In this document: positions 8,680 through 16,262 of the stretch, one piece after another
Layout of the letters: the number at the start of each line of letters is the position of its first letter
How positions within the stretch are numbered: position 1 is the stretch's first letter
NCBI RefSeq assembly: GCF_011045075.1
Contig: NZ_JAAKZZ010000019.1
Span: 1-33,672 of the forward strand
Source: Streptomyces boncukensis
GTDB lineage: Bacteria; Actinomycetota; Actinomycetes; Streptomycetales; Streptomycetaceae
Reading direction: 5' to 3'
Length of the DNA stretch: 33,672 bases
Program-made: the position numbers and the translations under genes
The notes under the pieces: model-generated
Told to the model about the DNA's origin: nothing
Seen by the model: the letters and a program-made list of their open reading frames with translations, nothing else
The model's database searches: none

Positions 8680-9618
8680 TCAGCTCTCCTTCCGGTAGAC
8701 GGTCTCGGCCAGGGCCCGCGACAGCCATGCGGAGGTGTGGCTGAAGGTGAACCCCAGACGGGTCGCGCGAGTGTTGTCCATTCCGTACGAGTGTGTGAAG
8801 GAGAGCGGCGAGGTCTGGCCGACCTCGACCTCCCGGAACTCCGCCGCGCCGCCGGTCTCCCGGGCGAGCGCGGCGCAGATGTCCTCCGTCCGCAGCGGCC
8901 CGTGCGCGTTGGCGTTCACCGGGCCGGTGAAGTCCTGCCGTCCGGCCCAGACGACGAAGTCGGCGATCTCCTCCACATGGACGTAGGTGGAGGGGTGGTT
9001 GGGCGCCGGTACGGGGATGGGGGAGCCCGTACGCAGCCGCCGCGCGTAGTAGTCCACGCGCCCGGTGAAGTCGTCACCGCCGCCGAGCACATGGGCGACG
9101 CGGAGCGAGGCGAAAGCGAAGCCCGGGTCGGCGGCGGGGGCCGAGGCGCCCGAGGCGCCTGCCGCGCCGGAGAGCACCGCCTCCGCCTGGCGCTTGCCCT
9201 CCCCGTAGTGCTCCTCCAGGAAGTCCATACGCCCCCACGGCAGCGTCGGGTCGACGACGACGGCGCTCAGGTCGATGTCGTCCTCGCGGACCGGGCGGGG
9301 CAGGTCGAGGTGTCCGTACACCTCGATCGTCGACGTCATGACGTAGCGCGCCGTGCGCCCCGCGAAGACGCGGCGGGCGATGTCCGCCTGTACCGGCGTG
9401 TAGCACACCTGGTCGATGACGGTGTCGAAGGTGCGGTCCCCGAGCGCCGTCCGCAGCGCTGCCTCGTCGTCGCGGTCGGCGACCAGGTGCGTGGCGCCCG
9501 CCGGCGGCGGTGACGAGCCGCGGTTGAGCACGGTCACCCGGTCTCCGGCGGCGAGCATCCGTTCGACCGCCCGCCGTCCGAAATACCTGCTTCCGCCCAG
9601 CACCAGTACGTTCCGCAT
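8680..9618 (-). CDS. NAD-dependent epimerase/reductase (extended SDR)
   Basis: 312 residues with a Rossmann start VLVLGGSRYFGRRAVERML (GGSxxFG) and an SDR catalytic pair in HYGEGK (Y-x3-K). The proteins most like it act as nucleotide-sugar or isoflavone-type reductases, but no substrate is implied here. The start is placed at the ATG before the Rossmann strand, with GGGGG upstream; an upstream extension would run through the Lrp promoter. It is first gene of a two-gene operon with the aldo/keto reductase and is divergent from an Lrp/AsnC regulator. Confidence 0.87.
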   Translation of the reverse strand: MRNVLVLGGSRYFGRRAVERMLAAGDRVTVLNRGSSPPPAGATHLVADRDDEAALRTALGDRTFDTVIDQVCYTPVQADIARRVFAGRTARYVMTSTIEVYGHLDLPRPVREDDIDLSAVVVDPTLPWGRMDFLEEHYGEGKRQAEAVLSGAAGASGASAPAADPGFAFASLRVAHVLGGGDDFTGRVDYYARRLRTGSPIPVPAPNHPSTYVHVEEIADFVVWAGRQDFTGPVNANAHGPLRTEDICAALARETGGAAEFREVEVGQTSPLSFTHSYGMDNTRATRLGFTFSHTSAWLSRALAETVYRKES

Positions 9619-9698
9619 CGCGGCCCCCGTTCGCTTCCGTGCTCGATTGGTTCGGTCATAATCCTTTCGTTCGGCAGCGCGAGCTTGAAGGGGAAGGC
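9619..9698. promoter_or_regulatory. Divergent promoter region of the SDR operon and the Lrp gene
   Basis: Only 80 bp separate the two divergent starts, and the segment is AT-rich for this genome (TTGGTTCGGTCATAATCC). An Lrp-type regulator commonly controls the divergent operon from such a region. No clear palindrome is seen. Confidence 0.45.
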
Positions 9699-10223
9699 AT
9701 GGGAGATCCGGCCATTCAGCCAAAAGAACAACGGCATTCGGGAGTTCCCGCCAGCGAATCGTCACCGGCCCTCGACGCGCTGGACCGGCAGCTGCTGGAG
9801 CTGCTCCAGCAGGACGGCCGGATCAAGCTCAGCGAGCTGGGCCGCCGGGTGCGGCTGAGCCCCGCCGCCGTCGGCGAACGGGTGCGCCGCCTGGAGGCCG
9901 CCGGCATCGTCACCGGCTACGGCGCGCATGTCTCCCCCGCCCGGCTGGGCTACGGCATCCAGGCGTTCATCCGGGTCAACCCACACGGCGGCTACACCCT
10001 CAAGCACCCCCGCACCCTGGAGCTCCTCGACCGGCCGGAGATCGTGGAGGCGCACCACGTGGTCGGCGAGGACTGCTGGATCCTGAAGGTCGCCGTCACC
10101 GACACGGTGCATCTGGAGGACGTCCTGGAGGACGTCTCGGCCCTGGGCCGGACGACGACGTCCATCGTCCTCACCTCCCCCCTCACCCGGAAGCCGCTCG
10201 TGCCGCCGGAGCGCGGGGGCTGA
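9699..10223 (+). CDS. Lrp/AsnC-family transcriptional regulator
   Basis: 174 residues: N-terminal AsnC-type helix-turn-helix (LDRQLLELLQQDGRIKLSEL, then SPAAVGERVRRLEAAGIVTGY) and a C-terminal RAM ligand-binding domain (residues about 85-160, VVGEDCWILKVAVTDTVHLE). These proteins form octamers that respond to amino acids. The ATG at 9699 has GAAGGGGAAGG just upstream. It is divergent from the SDR/aldo-keto reductase operon, its likely target. Its stop codon lies at the edge of a 231-bp tandem repeat. Confidence 0.88.
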   Translation: MGDPAIQPKEQRHSGVPASESSPALDALDRQLLELLQQDGRIKLSELGRRVRLSPAAVGERVRRLEAAGIVTGYGAHVSPARLGYGIQAFIRVNPHGGYTLKHPRTLELLDRPEIVEAHHVVGEDCWILKVAVTDTVHLEDVLEDVSALGRTTTSIVLTSPLTRKPLVPPERGG

Positions 10224-10232
10224 GGGGGGTAG

Positions 10233-10430
10233 CTACTTGTCGGCCTCGCGCAGCCCCGCCACGAACGCGGACCACGCGTCGGGGGAGAAGCGCAGCGGTG
10301 CCAGCGAGGGGTTCTTACTGTCCCGGACGGGCACGCTTCCGGCGGACGCGAGCGCCGGGGCCCACTCGACGCATTCGCCCCCGGAAGAGTCGCTGTAGCT
10401 CGACCTGATCCACACGGGCGTTTCGCTCAT
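10233..10430 (-). CDS. DUF397 protein, copy 1
   Basis: 65 residues (WIRSSYSDSSGGECVEWAPA, VPVRDSKNPS, WSAFVAGLREADK), the classic DUF397 pattern. DUF397 proteins are small partners of XRE regulators in Streptomyces and are thought to counteract or tune them. AAGGAG lies 5 nt before the ATG. It differs from copy 2 mainly at E/T in SGG(E/T)CVE and at the C-terminus (EADK versus DADM). Confidence 0.9.
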   Translation of the reverse strand: MSETPVWIRSSYSDSSGGECVEWAPALASAGSVPVRDSKNPSLAPLRFSPDAWSAFVAGLREADK

Positions 10431-10463
10431 GGTGCTCCTTAACCGCGCTGCTGAGGGGGGTAG

Positions 10464-10661
10464 CTACATGTCGGCGTCGCGCAGCCCCGCGACGAACGCG
10501 GACCACGCGTCGGGGGAGAAGCGCAGCGGTGCCAGCGAGGGGTTCTTACTGTCCCGGACGGGCACGCTTCCGGCGGACGCGAGCGCCGGGGCCCACTCGA
10601 CGCACGTGCCCCCCGAGCTGTCGCTGTAGCTCGACCTGATCCACACGGGCGTTTCGCTCAT
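10464..10661 (-). CDS. DUF397 protein, copy 2 (next to its XRE partner)
   Basis: 65 residues, nearly identical to copy 1. The second of two close ATG codons (10661) is chosen because AAGGA lies 5 nt before it; for the first ATG the spacing would be zero. The XRE regulator frame continues for about 115 bp into this gene in another frame, so both proteins are read from the same DNA there. Confidence 0.88.
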   Translation of the reverse strand: MSETPVWIRSSYSDSSGGTCVEWAPALASAGSVPVRDSKNPSLAPLRFSPDAWSAFVAGLRDADM

Positions 10662-11484
10662 GGTCATCCTTAATCGCGCTGACGTAGGCCAGTGAATCCT
10701 GTGGGCTGAGGGCAGATGCTCGCAAGTGATTCATCTGTCGGCGGGAGTTGGCCATCGCTTCCTTCGCATCGTACGGCCGTCCGCCCTGCGGCCCCTCCAC
10801 GTACACCACGGGTGAACTCTCGGGGATCTCCAGCATGGTGAAAGGCGTGCTGGGTGCCCCGGCTGCCGCCTCGTACGGGAGCACCTGCACCGTCAACGTC
10901 GGGAAGTGCTGCAACGCGTCCAGGATGTGGCCCAGTTGGTCCGCCATGACCCGCGCGGACCCGACCCGCATGCGCAGGCACGCTTCATGGAGGATCGCCC
11001 ACACCTCGGGCGGACGCGGACGTTCGAGGATCTCCCGTCGTCGCAGACGGCTTGTCACCCGGGCCTCGATCTCCTCGCGCGTCAGAGGCAGAGGCCCGCG
11101 TTCGAACACGCTCCGCGCATACTTCTCCGTCTGCAGCAGACCCAGGACGAAGGCGATGCAGTACTCCTGGATCTCGGACGCCTCGCGCTCGGCATCCATG
11201 TACGGCGCGAACCACGACGGAGCCTCGCCCTCGATCAGACGCCTGAGCTGTCGGGCGAAGAGGTCCCCGGTCCCGAACACGCGGTCGCACCCCTCCGCGA
11301 ACCGGGGTGCCGGGACGATCGTTCCCGACTCGACCTTGCTGACGTACCCCTCGCTGTACCCGGTACCGGTTCCGAGGTGCTTCTGCTGCAGCCCTCGTGC
11401 CAGCCGCACCCTCTTCACGTCCTCGCCGAACAAGGGGAGCGCTCCCGGGTTCAAGTCGGCTCCACTCGCCCGCTTCTTTGGCAT
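10546..11484 (-). CDS. XRE-family regulator with DUF5753 domain
   Basis: 312 residues: an N-terminal helix-turn-helix (RLARGLQQKHLGTGTGYSEG, VSKVESGTIVPAPR) followed by a DUF5753 domain (PSWFAPYMDAEREA, IQEYCIAFVLGLLQTEKYAR, VQVLPYEAAAGAPSTPFTML). Such proteins pair with DUF397 partners and often control development or antibiotic genes. The start has GGGGGAG upstream. Relatives normally end near the SLAYV region; here the frame lacks a stop and adds about 40 Arg-rich residues by reading through the DUF397 gene in another frame. Confidence 0.88.
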   Translation of the reverse strand: MPKKRASGADLNPGALPLFGEDVKRVRLARGLQQKHLGTGTGYSEGYVSKVESGTIVPAPRFAEGCDRVFGTGDLFARQLRRLIEGEAPSWFAPYMDAEREASEIQEYCIAFVLGLLQTEKYARSVFERGPLPLTREEIEARVTSRLRRREILERPRPPEVWAILHEACLRMRVGSARVMADQLGHILDALQHFPTLTVQVLPYEAAAGAPSTPFTMLEIPESSPVVYVEGPQGGRPYDAKEAMANSRRQMNHLRASALSPQDSLAYVSAIKDDHERNARVDQVELQRQLGGHVRRVGPGARVRRKRARPGQ

Positions 11485-11613
11485 TGTTGACCAGCTCCCC
11501 CTGTGTCTCGGCAGCAGCGCACACACATCGCAACTTGCAGATAAGCGTTCAAGCGAGGCCACTCTAACCCGCATCGTGTTGTCCTGACCACACACAGTGA
11601 AAGGACGGACGCC

Positions 11614-11823
11614 ATGTCAAATCCCCGCATCGCACAGTCGGATGACGCCGTGTCGGAGCTGAGGGCGGCACTCGCCGGGGCCGGGATCACGCTGCCGTCC
11701 CTCGGGGTCGACCTGGTGGGGGTCTGCGACAGGGGGGACGCCCCGCCGCTGGTCTCGCTCGGCCGGTGCACCGTCGAGACGGCGCGGGCGCTGGCCGCCG
11801 CGCTCAAGGGGGCGGACCGGTGA
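11614..11823 (+). CDS. Small conserved-type hypothetical protein
   Basis: 69 residues, mixed alpha/beta (VSELRAALAGAGITLPSLGV, TVETARALAAALKGADR), preceded by AAAGGACGG. Its stop overlaps the GTG of the next gene (GTGA), so the two are translationally coupled. It is divergent from the XRE gene. I do not recognise the family. Confidence 0.65.
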   Translation: MSNPRIAQSDDAVSELRAALAGAGITLPSLGVDLVGVCDRGDAPPLVSLGRCTVETARALAAALKGADR

Positions 11824-12095
11824 CGGACATCCCTGTCGGCGCCCTGGTCGGGGACCGGGAGAGCGGGCTCACGGGGATCCTGTGCGACGTCTGCCCGTAC
11901 ACGGACCCGGCCCAGCCGAAGGACCGGCGCACGACGCGGCTCACGGCGTTCGTGCGCCCCGTCGGCGGCGGGGTGGAACACGCTCTGCCCCCCGACGCCA
12001 TCGAGCCCGTCTGCCGGCACCTGGAGCCGAAGCTGGAGCAGCGGAGCGACGGCAAGCACTGCCCGAGCTGCGGCGTGCTGATCTACCTGGCGTGA
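11820..12095 (+). CDS. Small protein with two Cys pairs (possible zinc ribbon)
   Basis: 91 residues starting at a GTG that overlaps the previous stop. Cysteine pairs CDVC near residue 22 and CPSC near residue 82, plus CRH in between, could bind zinc. Its coupling to the 69-residue gene suggests a joint function. No family recognised. Confidence 0.65.
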   Translation: MTDIPVGALVGDRESGLTGILCDVCPYTDPAQPKDRRTTRLTAFVRPVGGGVEHALPPDAIEPVCRHLEPKLEQRSDGKHCPSCGVLIYLA

Positions 12096-12176
12096 GCCGC
12101 GCTAATGAAAACGACAATCGTATCTGTGTATGCTTGTCGGTGCGCCGCCCCTGCCCGCTGACCGGAGGAGGAAGCC

Positions 12177-13022
12177 ATGTCCGCTGTCGAGCCGGAGCCG
12201 CCCGGCGGACGCGTCCGCCTGGGCACCGTTCAGGAGACCCTGCTGATCCCGCTCTACGGCCGCGCCGTGGAGAGCCGCAAGCCCGAGGCGGTGCTGCGGG
12301 ACCCGGTGGCCGAGCGGGTGGTGGCCGCGATCGAATACGACTTCGCGCGGTTCGACGGCGGCCCGAGCCTGACCGGGACCGTACTGCGCACGAACCTCTT
12401 CGACCACTGGGTGCGCGCCTTCCTGGCCGAGCACCCGGACGGGACCGTGGTGGAGATCGGCACCGGCCTCAACACCCGCTACGAGCGGGTCGACAACGGC
12501 CGCGCGCGGTGGTTCGAGCTCGACCTGCCGGACGTCATCGAGCTGCGCCGGACCTTCTTCGCGGACGAGCCGCGCCGGCGCATGCTGGCCGCCTCCGTGC
12601 TGGACGAGGGCTGGACCGCCGCGCCCGCCGCCGGGAGCGGCCCGTACTTCCTGGCCGCGGAGGCCGTGCTGGGCTTTCTGCCCGAGGAGGACGTACGGCG
12701 CGCCGTCGACCTGCTCGCCGAGCGCTTCCCCGGCGCCCTGCTCGCCCTCGACACGACCGGCCCCGGCATGGTCGACACCCAGGAGGACCACGACGCGCTC
12801 GGCAAGGTCGAGGCGCGGCTGCGCTGGAGCTGCCCCGACCCGCGGCAGCTGGAGCAGTGGCGCCCGGACCTCCGGCTGCTGGCCTCGCACACCTTCACCG
12901 AGCTGCCCGGCGACGTCCACGACGGGCTGCCCGCCGAGGACCGGGAGATGATCGCGAGCATGCGGGAGCAGCGGCTGCCGCAGGTGGAGGACTACCGGCT
13001 GAACCTGCTCCGGCTCGGCTGA
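12177..13022 (+). CDS. Class I SAM-dependent methyltransferase (LCM/TcmP-like)
   Basis: 281 residues of the leucine-carboxyl/tetracenomycin O-methyltransferase group. Motif I is VVEIGTGLNTRYER, with the acidic residue DLPD after it and FLPEEDVRR typical of the family. It transfers methyl from SAM to an oxygen of an unknown substrate. The start has GGAGGAGG just upstream. It stands alone, with a strong terminator after it. Confidence 0.87.
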   Translation: MSAVEPEPPGGRVRLGTVQETLLIPLYGRAVESRKPEAVLRDPVAERVVAAIEYDFARFDGGPSLTGTVLRTNLFDHWVRAFLAEHPDGTVVEIGTGLNTRYERVDNGRARWFELDLPDVIELRRTFFADEPRRRMLAASVLDEGWTAAPAAGSGPYFLAAEAVLGFLPEEDVRRAVDLLAERFPGALLALDTTGPGMVDTQEDHDALGKVEARLRWSCPDPRQLEQWRPDLRLLASHTFTELPGDVHDGLPAEDREMIASMREQRLPQVEDYRLNLLRLG

Positions 13023-13042
13023 GCCCGCTGCCGCCCCATGGG

Positions 13043-13072
13043 CGAGGCCCGCGCGGATCGGCGCGGGCCTCG
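13043..13072. terminator. Bidirectional terminator
   Basis: A 12-bp perfect stem (CGAGGCCCGCGC / GCGCGGGCCTCG, loop GGATCG) lies between the convergent methyltransferase and small secreted protein genes. Confidence 0.7.
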
Positions 13073-13088
13073 TGGGTGGTTGCGTCGT

Positions 13089-13298
13089 TCAGGGGAGGGC
13101 GGGGCCCCCGGAATCCGCCGCGCTGCCCAGGAGCCCGTGGAGGAGATCGCAGACGGTGTCGGCGATGCCGCCGAGGCCCAGCCCCGAGAGCATGCCGTCG
13201 GCCGGGAGGGCGGGGTCGGCGGCGAAGGCGGGGCCGGCGCCGAGGACGAGAACGCCCGCGGCGACGGCGGCAACGGTGAGAGTGCGTGTGGTCTTCAT
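13089..13298 (-). CDS. Small secreted protein
   Basis: 69 residues starting MKTTRTLTVAAVAAGVLVLG with a Sec signal peptide cut near AFA-ADP, leaving a mature peptide of about 43 residues with one cysteine (DTVCDLLHGLLG). The C-terminal half is an amphipathic helix. The gene begins 8 bp after the stop of the WYL regulator and lacks a clear ribosome-binding site, so it may rely on coupling; an in-frame ATG at 13316 overlaps the regulator. It loosely recalls short chaplin-like or other aerial-phase secreted peptides, but no family is certain. Confidence 0.65.
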   Translation of the reverse strand: MKTTRTLTVAAVAAGVLVLGAGPAFAADPALPADGMLSGLGLGGIADTVCDLLHGLLGSAADSGGPALP

Positions 13299-13306
13299 AC
13301 TAAAGA

Positions 13307-14305
13307 TCAACGACATTCCTGCGCCGGGGATACGGCGCGGGACGCGAGGCGGTCGGCGAGCGCGATGACGAGGGTGCGCAGTTCATCGGGGCGCTCGATG
13401 ACGAACGGCCGGTCGAGTGCGGCGAGCACCGGCGGCAGCCACTCCAGGCTCTCCGCCCGCAGCTCGACGCGCCGCCAGCGCTCGGCTGCCGGATCCGCGT
13501 CCGCCGAGGGGTCCGTGATGCTCGCGACGGAGGCCGGGAGGCGGGCGCGGATCCGGTCGACCGTGCCGTGGATCCGCAGGGTCACCTCGTACCGGTACTC
13601 GGCCGTGGCGAAGCCCGTCAGCACGCGCTGTGCCGGGTCGGGTCCGGCGGGGGCCTCGAACGAGCCGGGCAGGGTCCTCGCGCCTGCGATGCGGTCGAGC
13701 CGGAACGTCCGGTCCTCGCCGATCCCGGGGTCCGTGCCCGTGACGTACCACCGGCCCGCATGGGCGACGATCCCGTACGCGTGCAGCGGGCGCTCGCTGC
13801 GCCGGCCGTTGCGGTCGGTGTACCGGATGGAGAGCGGTCGCCGGTGGCGTACCGCATCGGCGACGGTGAGCAGGACCTCGGCGTCCGGTGGTGCGGACGC
13901 GCCGGGCGGCGCCGTGAACGCGAGGGACTCCAGGAGCGTGTCGAGCCTGCGGGCCAGCCGCTCGGGCAGCACCCTGCGGACCTTGGCCGCCGCCGTCTCG
14001 CTCGCCGTGTCCCCCGACGCCATCAGCCCCGACCGGCGGCCGGCGATCAGGCCGAGCAGCACGGCGAGCGCCTCGTCGTCGCTGAGCATGAGCGGAGGCA
14101 GGCGGTACCCGGAGGCGAGCCGGTATCCGCCGTAGCGGCCCCGCACCACCTCCACCGGCACGTCGAGGTCGGTCAGGTGGTCCACATACCGCCGCACCGT
14201 CCGTCCGTCGACGCCGAGCCGGTCGGCGAGCTCGGCCACCGTGCGGATGCCGCCCGACTGCAGCAGCTCCAGGAGAGTCAGCACGCGCCCGGTAGGTCGA
14301 GACAT
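13307..14305 (-). CDS. YafY-type WYL-domain transcriptional regulator
   Basis: 332 residues: an N-terminal DeoR-like HTH_11 (VAELADRLGVDGRTVRRYVD) and a WYL domain (residues about 140-210, with GIVAHAGRWYVTGTD), then a WCX-like C-terminal part. WYL domains sense nucleic acid or small ligands. It is divergent from a VOC-family gene and probably controls it. No strong ribosome-binding site precedes the ATG. Confidence 0.88.
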   Translation of the reverse strand: MSRPTGRVLTLLELLQSGGIRTVAELADRLGVDGRTVRRYVDHLTDLDVPVEVVRGRYGGYRLASGYRLPPLMLSDDEALAVLLGLIAGRRSGLMASGDTASETAAAKVRRVLPERLARRLDTLLESLAFTAPPGASAPPDAEVLLTVADAVRHRRPLSIRYTDRNGRRSERPLHAYGIVAHAGRWYVTGTDPGIGEDRTFRLDRIAGARTLPGSFEAPAGPDPAQRVLTGFATAEYRYEVTLRIHGTVDRIRARLPASVASITDPSADADPAAERWRRVELRAESLEWLPPVLAALDRPFVIERPDELRTLVIALADRLASRAVSPAQECR

Positions 14306-14320
14306 GGTCAGAGCCTAACG

Positions 14321-14351
14321 CGGATAGTGGACCGATTCTGTCCCCTATCCG
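14321..14351. promoter_or_regulatory. Inverted repeat between the WYL regulator and the VOC gene
   Basis: CGGATAG (14321-14327) and CTATCCG (14345-14351) form a 7-bp inverted repeat with a 17-bp spacer in the divergent promoter region. It is the probable operator of the WYL regulator. Confidence 0.5.
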
Positions 14352-14397
14352 TTCTAGCCTGCGAAGTACAGCGGTTCCACCAACCTGGGAGAACACC

Positions 14398-14793
14398 ATG
14401 GACTTCGTCTCGATCCGCATCATCACCGGCGACGTGGCACGCCTCGTCGCGTTCTACGAGAAGGTCACCGGGGTGTCGGCGGCCTGGGCCACCGAGGACT
14501 TCGCCGAACTCCGCACCCCCCGCGCCACCCTCGCGATCGCCAGCACCCGCACCGTCCCCCTGTTCGCCCCCGGGTCCGCCAGCGCGGCGGCCAACGACAG
14601 CGTGATCACCGAGTTCCTCGTCGAGGACGTGGACCGGGCGTACGGGAACCTGACCGGTGTCGTCGACTTCGTCACCGAGCCCACCACGATGCCCTGGGGC
14701 AACCGGTCGCTGCTCTTCCGCGACCCCGACGGCAACCTCGTCAACTTCTTCACCCCGGTCACCCCGGCCGCCATCGAGAAGTTCGCTCGCTGA
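14398..14793 (+). CDS. VOC (glyoxalase/bleomycin-resistance) family protein
   Basis: 131 residues with the paired beta-alpha-beta-beta-beta pattern of the vicinal oxygen chelate fold (ARLVAFYEKVTGVSA near residue 10; SLLFRDPDGNLVNFFTPV near residue 102). These are metal enzymes or small-molecule binding proteins. GGGAGAACACC precedes the ATG. Divergent from the WYL regulator, which likely controls it. Confidence 0.87.
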   Translation: MDFVSIRIITGDVARLVAFYEKVTGVSAAWATEDFAELRTPRATLAIASTRTVPLFAPGSASAAANDSVITEFLVEDVDRAYGNLTGVVDFVTEPTTMPWGNRSLLFRDPDGNLVNFFTPVTPAAIEKFAR

Positions 14794-14835
14794 TCTCCAG
14801 AGGCCGGTCAAGCCGGCCGCGCGCTGCGGAGAAGC

Positions 14836-15237
14836 TCAGGCAGGAAGCCTTGTGTCGATGACGAAGCTGATCTCGATGACCTGGCCGAGGAAGGTCAGTT
14901 CGGTGACCCCGAAGACCGTGCTGGCCGGGCGGTGGGCGCCGAAGTACCCCAGGTTGCCCTCCGCCGTCGCTGCGGCGTTCTGCCGCAGGTTCACCACGTA
15001 CAGGGTCTGCGAGACGACCTGGTTTCGGGTGGCGCCGTAGTGGTCCAGGACCTTGTCCGTGTTGGCGTAGGTCTGCTTGAGCTGGGCAGCGAAGTCGTCC
15101 GCGTAGAGGAACTCTCCCGCCTCGTCGAGCGACAGCTGTCCGGAGACGTGGATCAGATCGCCGGACTTGATCGCCTGCGAGTAGCCGAAGTCGCTCTCGG
15201 CCGGCACTTCGTGGTTGAAGACATCGATGGTGGCCAA
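14836..15237 (-). CDS. RidA-family (YjgF) protein
   Basis: 133 residues with RidA features (IHVSGQLSLDEAGEF, LKQTYANTDKVLDHYGA, VTELTFLGQVIEISFVID). RidA proteins hydrolyse reactive enamine/imine intermediates; this divergent subgroup lacks a clear terminal catalytic Arg block, so activity is unsure. The start is a TTG with AAGGGCGAG upstream. It is divergent from an HxlR regulator. Confidence 0.85.
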   Translation of the reverse strand: MATIDVFNHEVPAESDFGYSQAIKSGDLIHVSGQLSLDEAGEFLYADDFAAQLKQTYANTDKVLDHYGATRNQVVSQTLYVVNLRQNAAATAEGNLGYFGAHRPASTVFGVTELTFLGQVIEISFVIDTRLPA

Positions 15238-15338
15238 GGTGCTCGCCCTTCTGGTGTGCCCTCTTGTGGTTACTCGGAAACTGTAGGAGAGTGACCGCTG
15301 ACCTGGAAGAACGCACTTTTCGGTGACTGAGGAACCTG

Positions 15339-15722
15339 ATGGTGACCAAGCAGCTGCTCAAGGGCCTGCCCGAGGACGCGGATCTGAGGCGCGCAGACTC
15401 TCTGGCGCGGGAGATCTTTTCGGACATCGCCAACAAGTGGGCGTTCCTGATTGTCGAGGCGCTTGGTGAGCGCACTCTGCGCTTCAGCGAGTTGCGAAAC
15501 GAGGCCGAGGGCGTCAGCCACAAGATGCTCACTCAGAACCTGCGCATGCTGGAGCGCTACGGCTTGGTCGAGCGGAAGGTGCACCCCACCGTGCCGCCGC
15601 GAGTCGAGTACACCCTCACGGAGCCTGGCCGGGCTCTGCGGGCTACGGTCGATGGGATGTGCGGCTGGACCCACCAGTACCTCGGTCACATCGAAGAGGC
15701 GCGCCGTCGCTTCGACGGCTGA
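15339..15722 (+). CDS. HxlR-family transcriptional regulator
   Basis: 127 residues with the HxlR winged helix (IANKWAFLIVEALGERTLRF, VSHKMLTQNLRMLERYGLV, VEYTLTEPGRALR). GAGGA precedes the ATG. It is divergent from RidA, its likely target. It is the last intact chromosomal gene before the integration scar. Confidence 0.88.
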   Translation: MVTKQLLKGLPEDADLRRADSLAREIFSDIANKWAFLIVEALGERTLRFSELRNEAEGVSHKMLTQNLRMLERYGLVERKVHPTVPPRVEYTLTEPGRALRATVDGMCGWTHQYLGHIEEARRRFDG

Positions 15723-15781
15723 CGGGCACGCAGCACCGCGCCCGCGTCGCAGCAGACCCGAACCCCGTGCAGCTCGCCTCC

Positions 15782-16002
15782 GGGCCCATCGGAAGGAGCA
15801 GGAGTCCGAGCGCGCTGTGGCGGGGGAGCGCTGGCATGACGAAGGCTGGCTGTTCGCCACACCGACCGGGCGCGGGTCGTCCACACGAGACGCCAGGGTC
15901 CGCGACGGCAGGCTGCACGACGCCCGCCATACGGCCGCGACCGTGCTGCTGATCGACACGGTGCGCAGCGGGATGGCCGGGGCCCTCGTACCAGCCGGCT
16001 GA
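15782..16002 (+). pseudogene. Remnant of a tyrosine recombinase (integrase) from an earlier element
   Basis: Homologous to the last third of the intact integrase at the other end of the element (RAHRKEQE, GERWHDEGWLFATPTGRG, DGRLHDARHTAATVLLI, GALVP). The homology starts near residue 291 of that integrase. Three internal segments are missing (equivalents of residues 328-338, about 361-387 and about 391-416), all in frame. The second loss removes the catalytic Tyr and the GWS motif, so it is dead. The stop codon overlaps an arm-type site, as in the intact gene. The N-terminal two thirds are absent. Confidence 0.9.
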
Positions 16003-16019
16003 GACCCGAACTGGGACCC
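16001..16019 (+). other. Arm-type site of the earlier element (outside the present element)
   Basis: GAGACCC-GAACT-GGGACCC overlaps the stop of the integrase remnant. It differs by one base from the copy at the right end of the intact element. Confidence 0.6.
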
Positions 16020-16026
16020 GCCATGG

Positions 16027-16065
16027 CGAAGGGCCGGACCCCGTGAGGTCCGGCCCTTCGTTTTT
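16027..16065 (+). terminator. Rho-independent terminator of the integrase remnant
   Basis: A 14-bp perfect stem (CGAAGGGCCGGACC / GGTCCGGCCCTTCG) with a 6-nt loop is followed by TTTTT. It matches the terminator after the intact integrase, so it belongs to the scar. Confidence 0.8.
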
Positions 16066-16075
16066 CCTGCTCTGC

Positions 16076-16132
16076 GAGCGGTAGCGGTGGGATTTGAACC
16101 CACGGAGGGTTGCCCCTCACTCGCTTTCGAGG
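16076..16132. other. Left att core (tRNA-Ser 3' fragment)
   Basis: 57 bp identical to the right core. It covers the tRNA from the anticodon loop to the 3' end plus a few bases and lacks the 5' half, so it is not a working tRNA gene. Identity ends abruptly after TTTCGAGG. Confidence 0.93.
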
Positions 16133-16239
16133 TCTGTTCCTGCTGGTGAGGGGCTTGTACGGGGCCGTTCAGGGGCGTTCGGCGCTGCGCCGGAGTCCGG
16201 CGCGCGGACCTCCGTGAACGGCACTGGACGACGATGAAT

Positions 16240-16258
16240 GAGACCCAAACTGAGACCC
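16240..16258. other. Candidate integrase/Xis arm site, left end
   Basis: GAGACCC-AAACT-GAGACCC, two 7-bp repeats with a 12-bp period, 107 bp inside the left att core. A near-identical pair lies 56 bp inside the right core in the same orientation. Confidence 0.6.
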
Positions 16259-16262
16259 GGCT

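Larger units (their letters stand above)
10220..10681. repeat. 231-bp tandem duplication carrying a DUF397 gene
   Basis: Two head-to-tail copies, 10220-10450 and 10451-10681, start with CTGAGGGGGGTAGCTAC and end with (A/G)TCCTTAA(C/T)CGCGCTG-type sequence. They differ at only a few scattered positions. Each copy holds one DUF397 gene with its ribosome-binding site. The high identity suggests a recent duplication. Confidence 0.9.

Noticed and set aside
7505..8698. Plus-strand frame of 397 residues opposite the aldo/keto reductase
   Set aside because: Shadow of a gene with the full AKR catalytic tetrad; starts inside hairpin DNA.
12106..12120. TGAAAACGACAATCG as a Zur/Fur-type box before the methyltransferase
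   Set aside because: Only the left half resembles the consensus; the right half does not pair. More likely an AT-rich promoter part.
16076..16132. Second tRNA-Ser gene at the left end
   Set aside because: Only the 3' part is present; no D arm or 5' acceptor strand.
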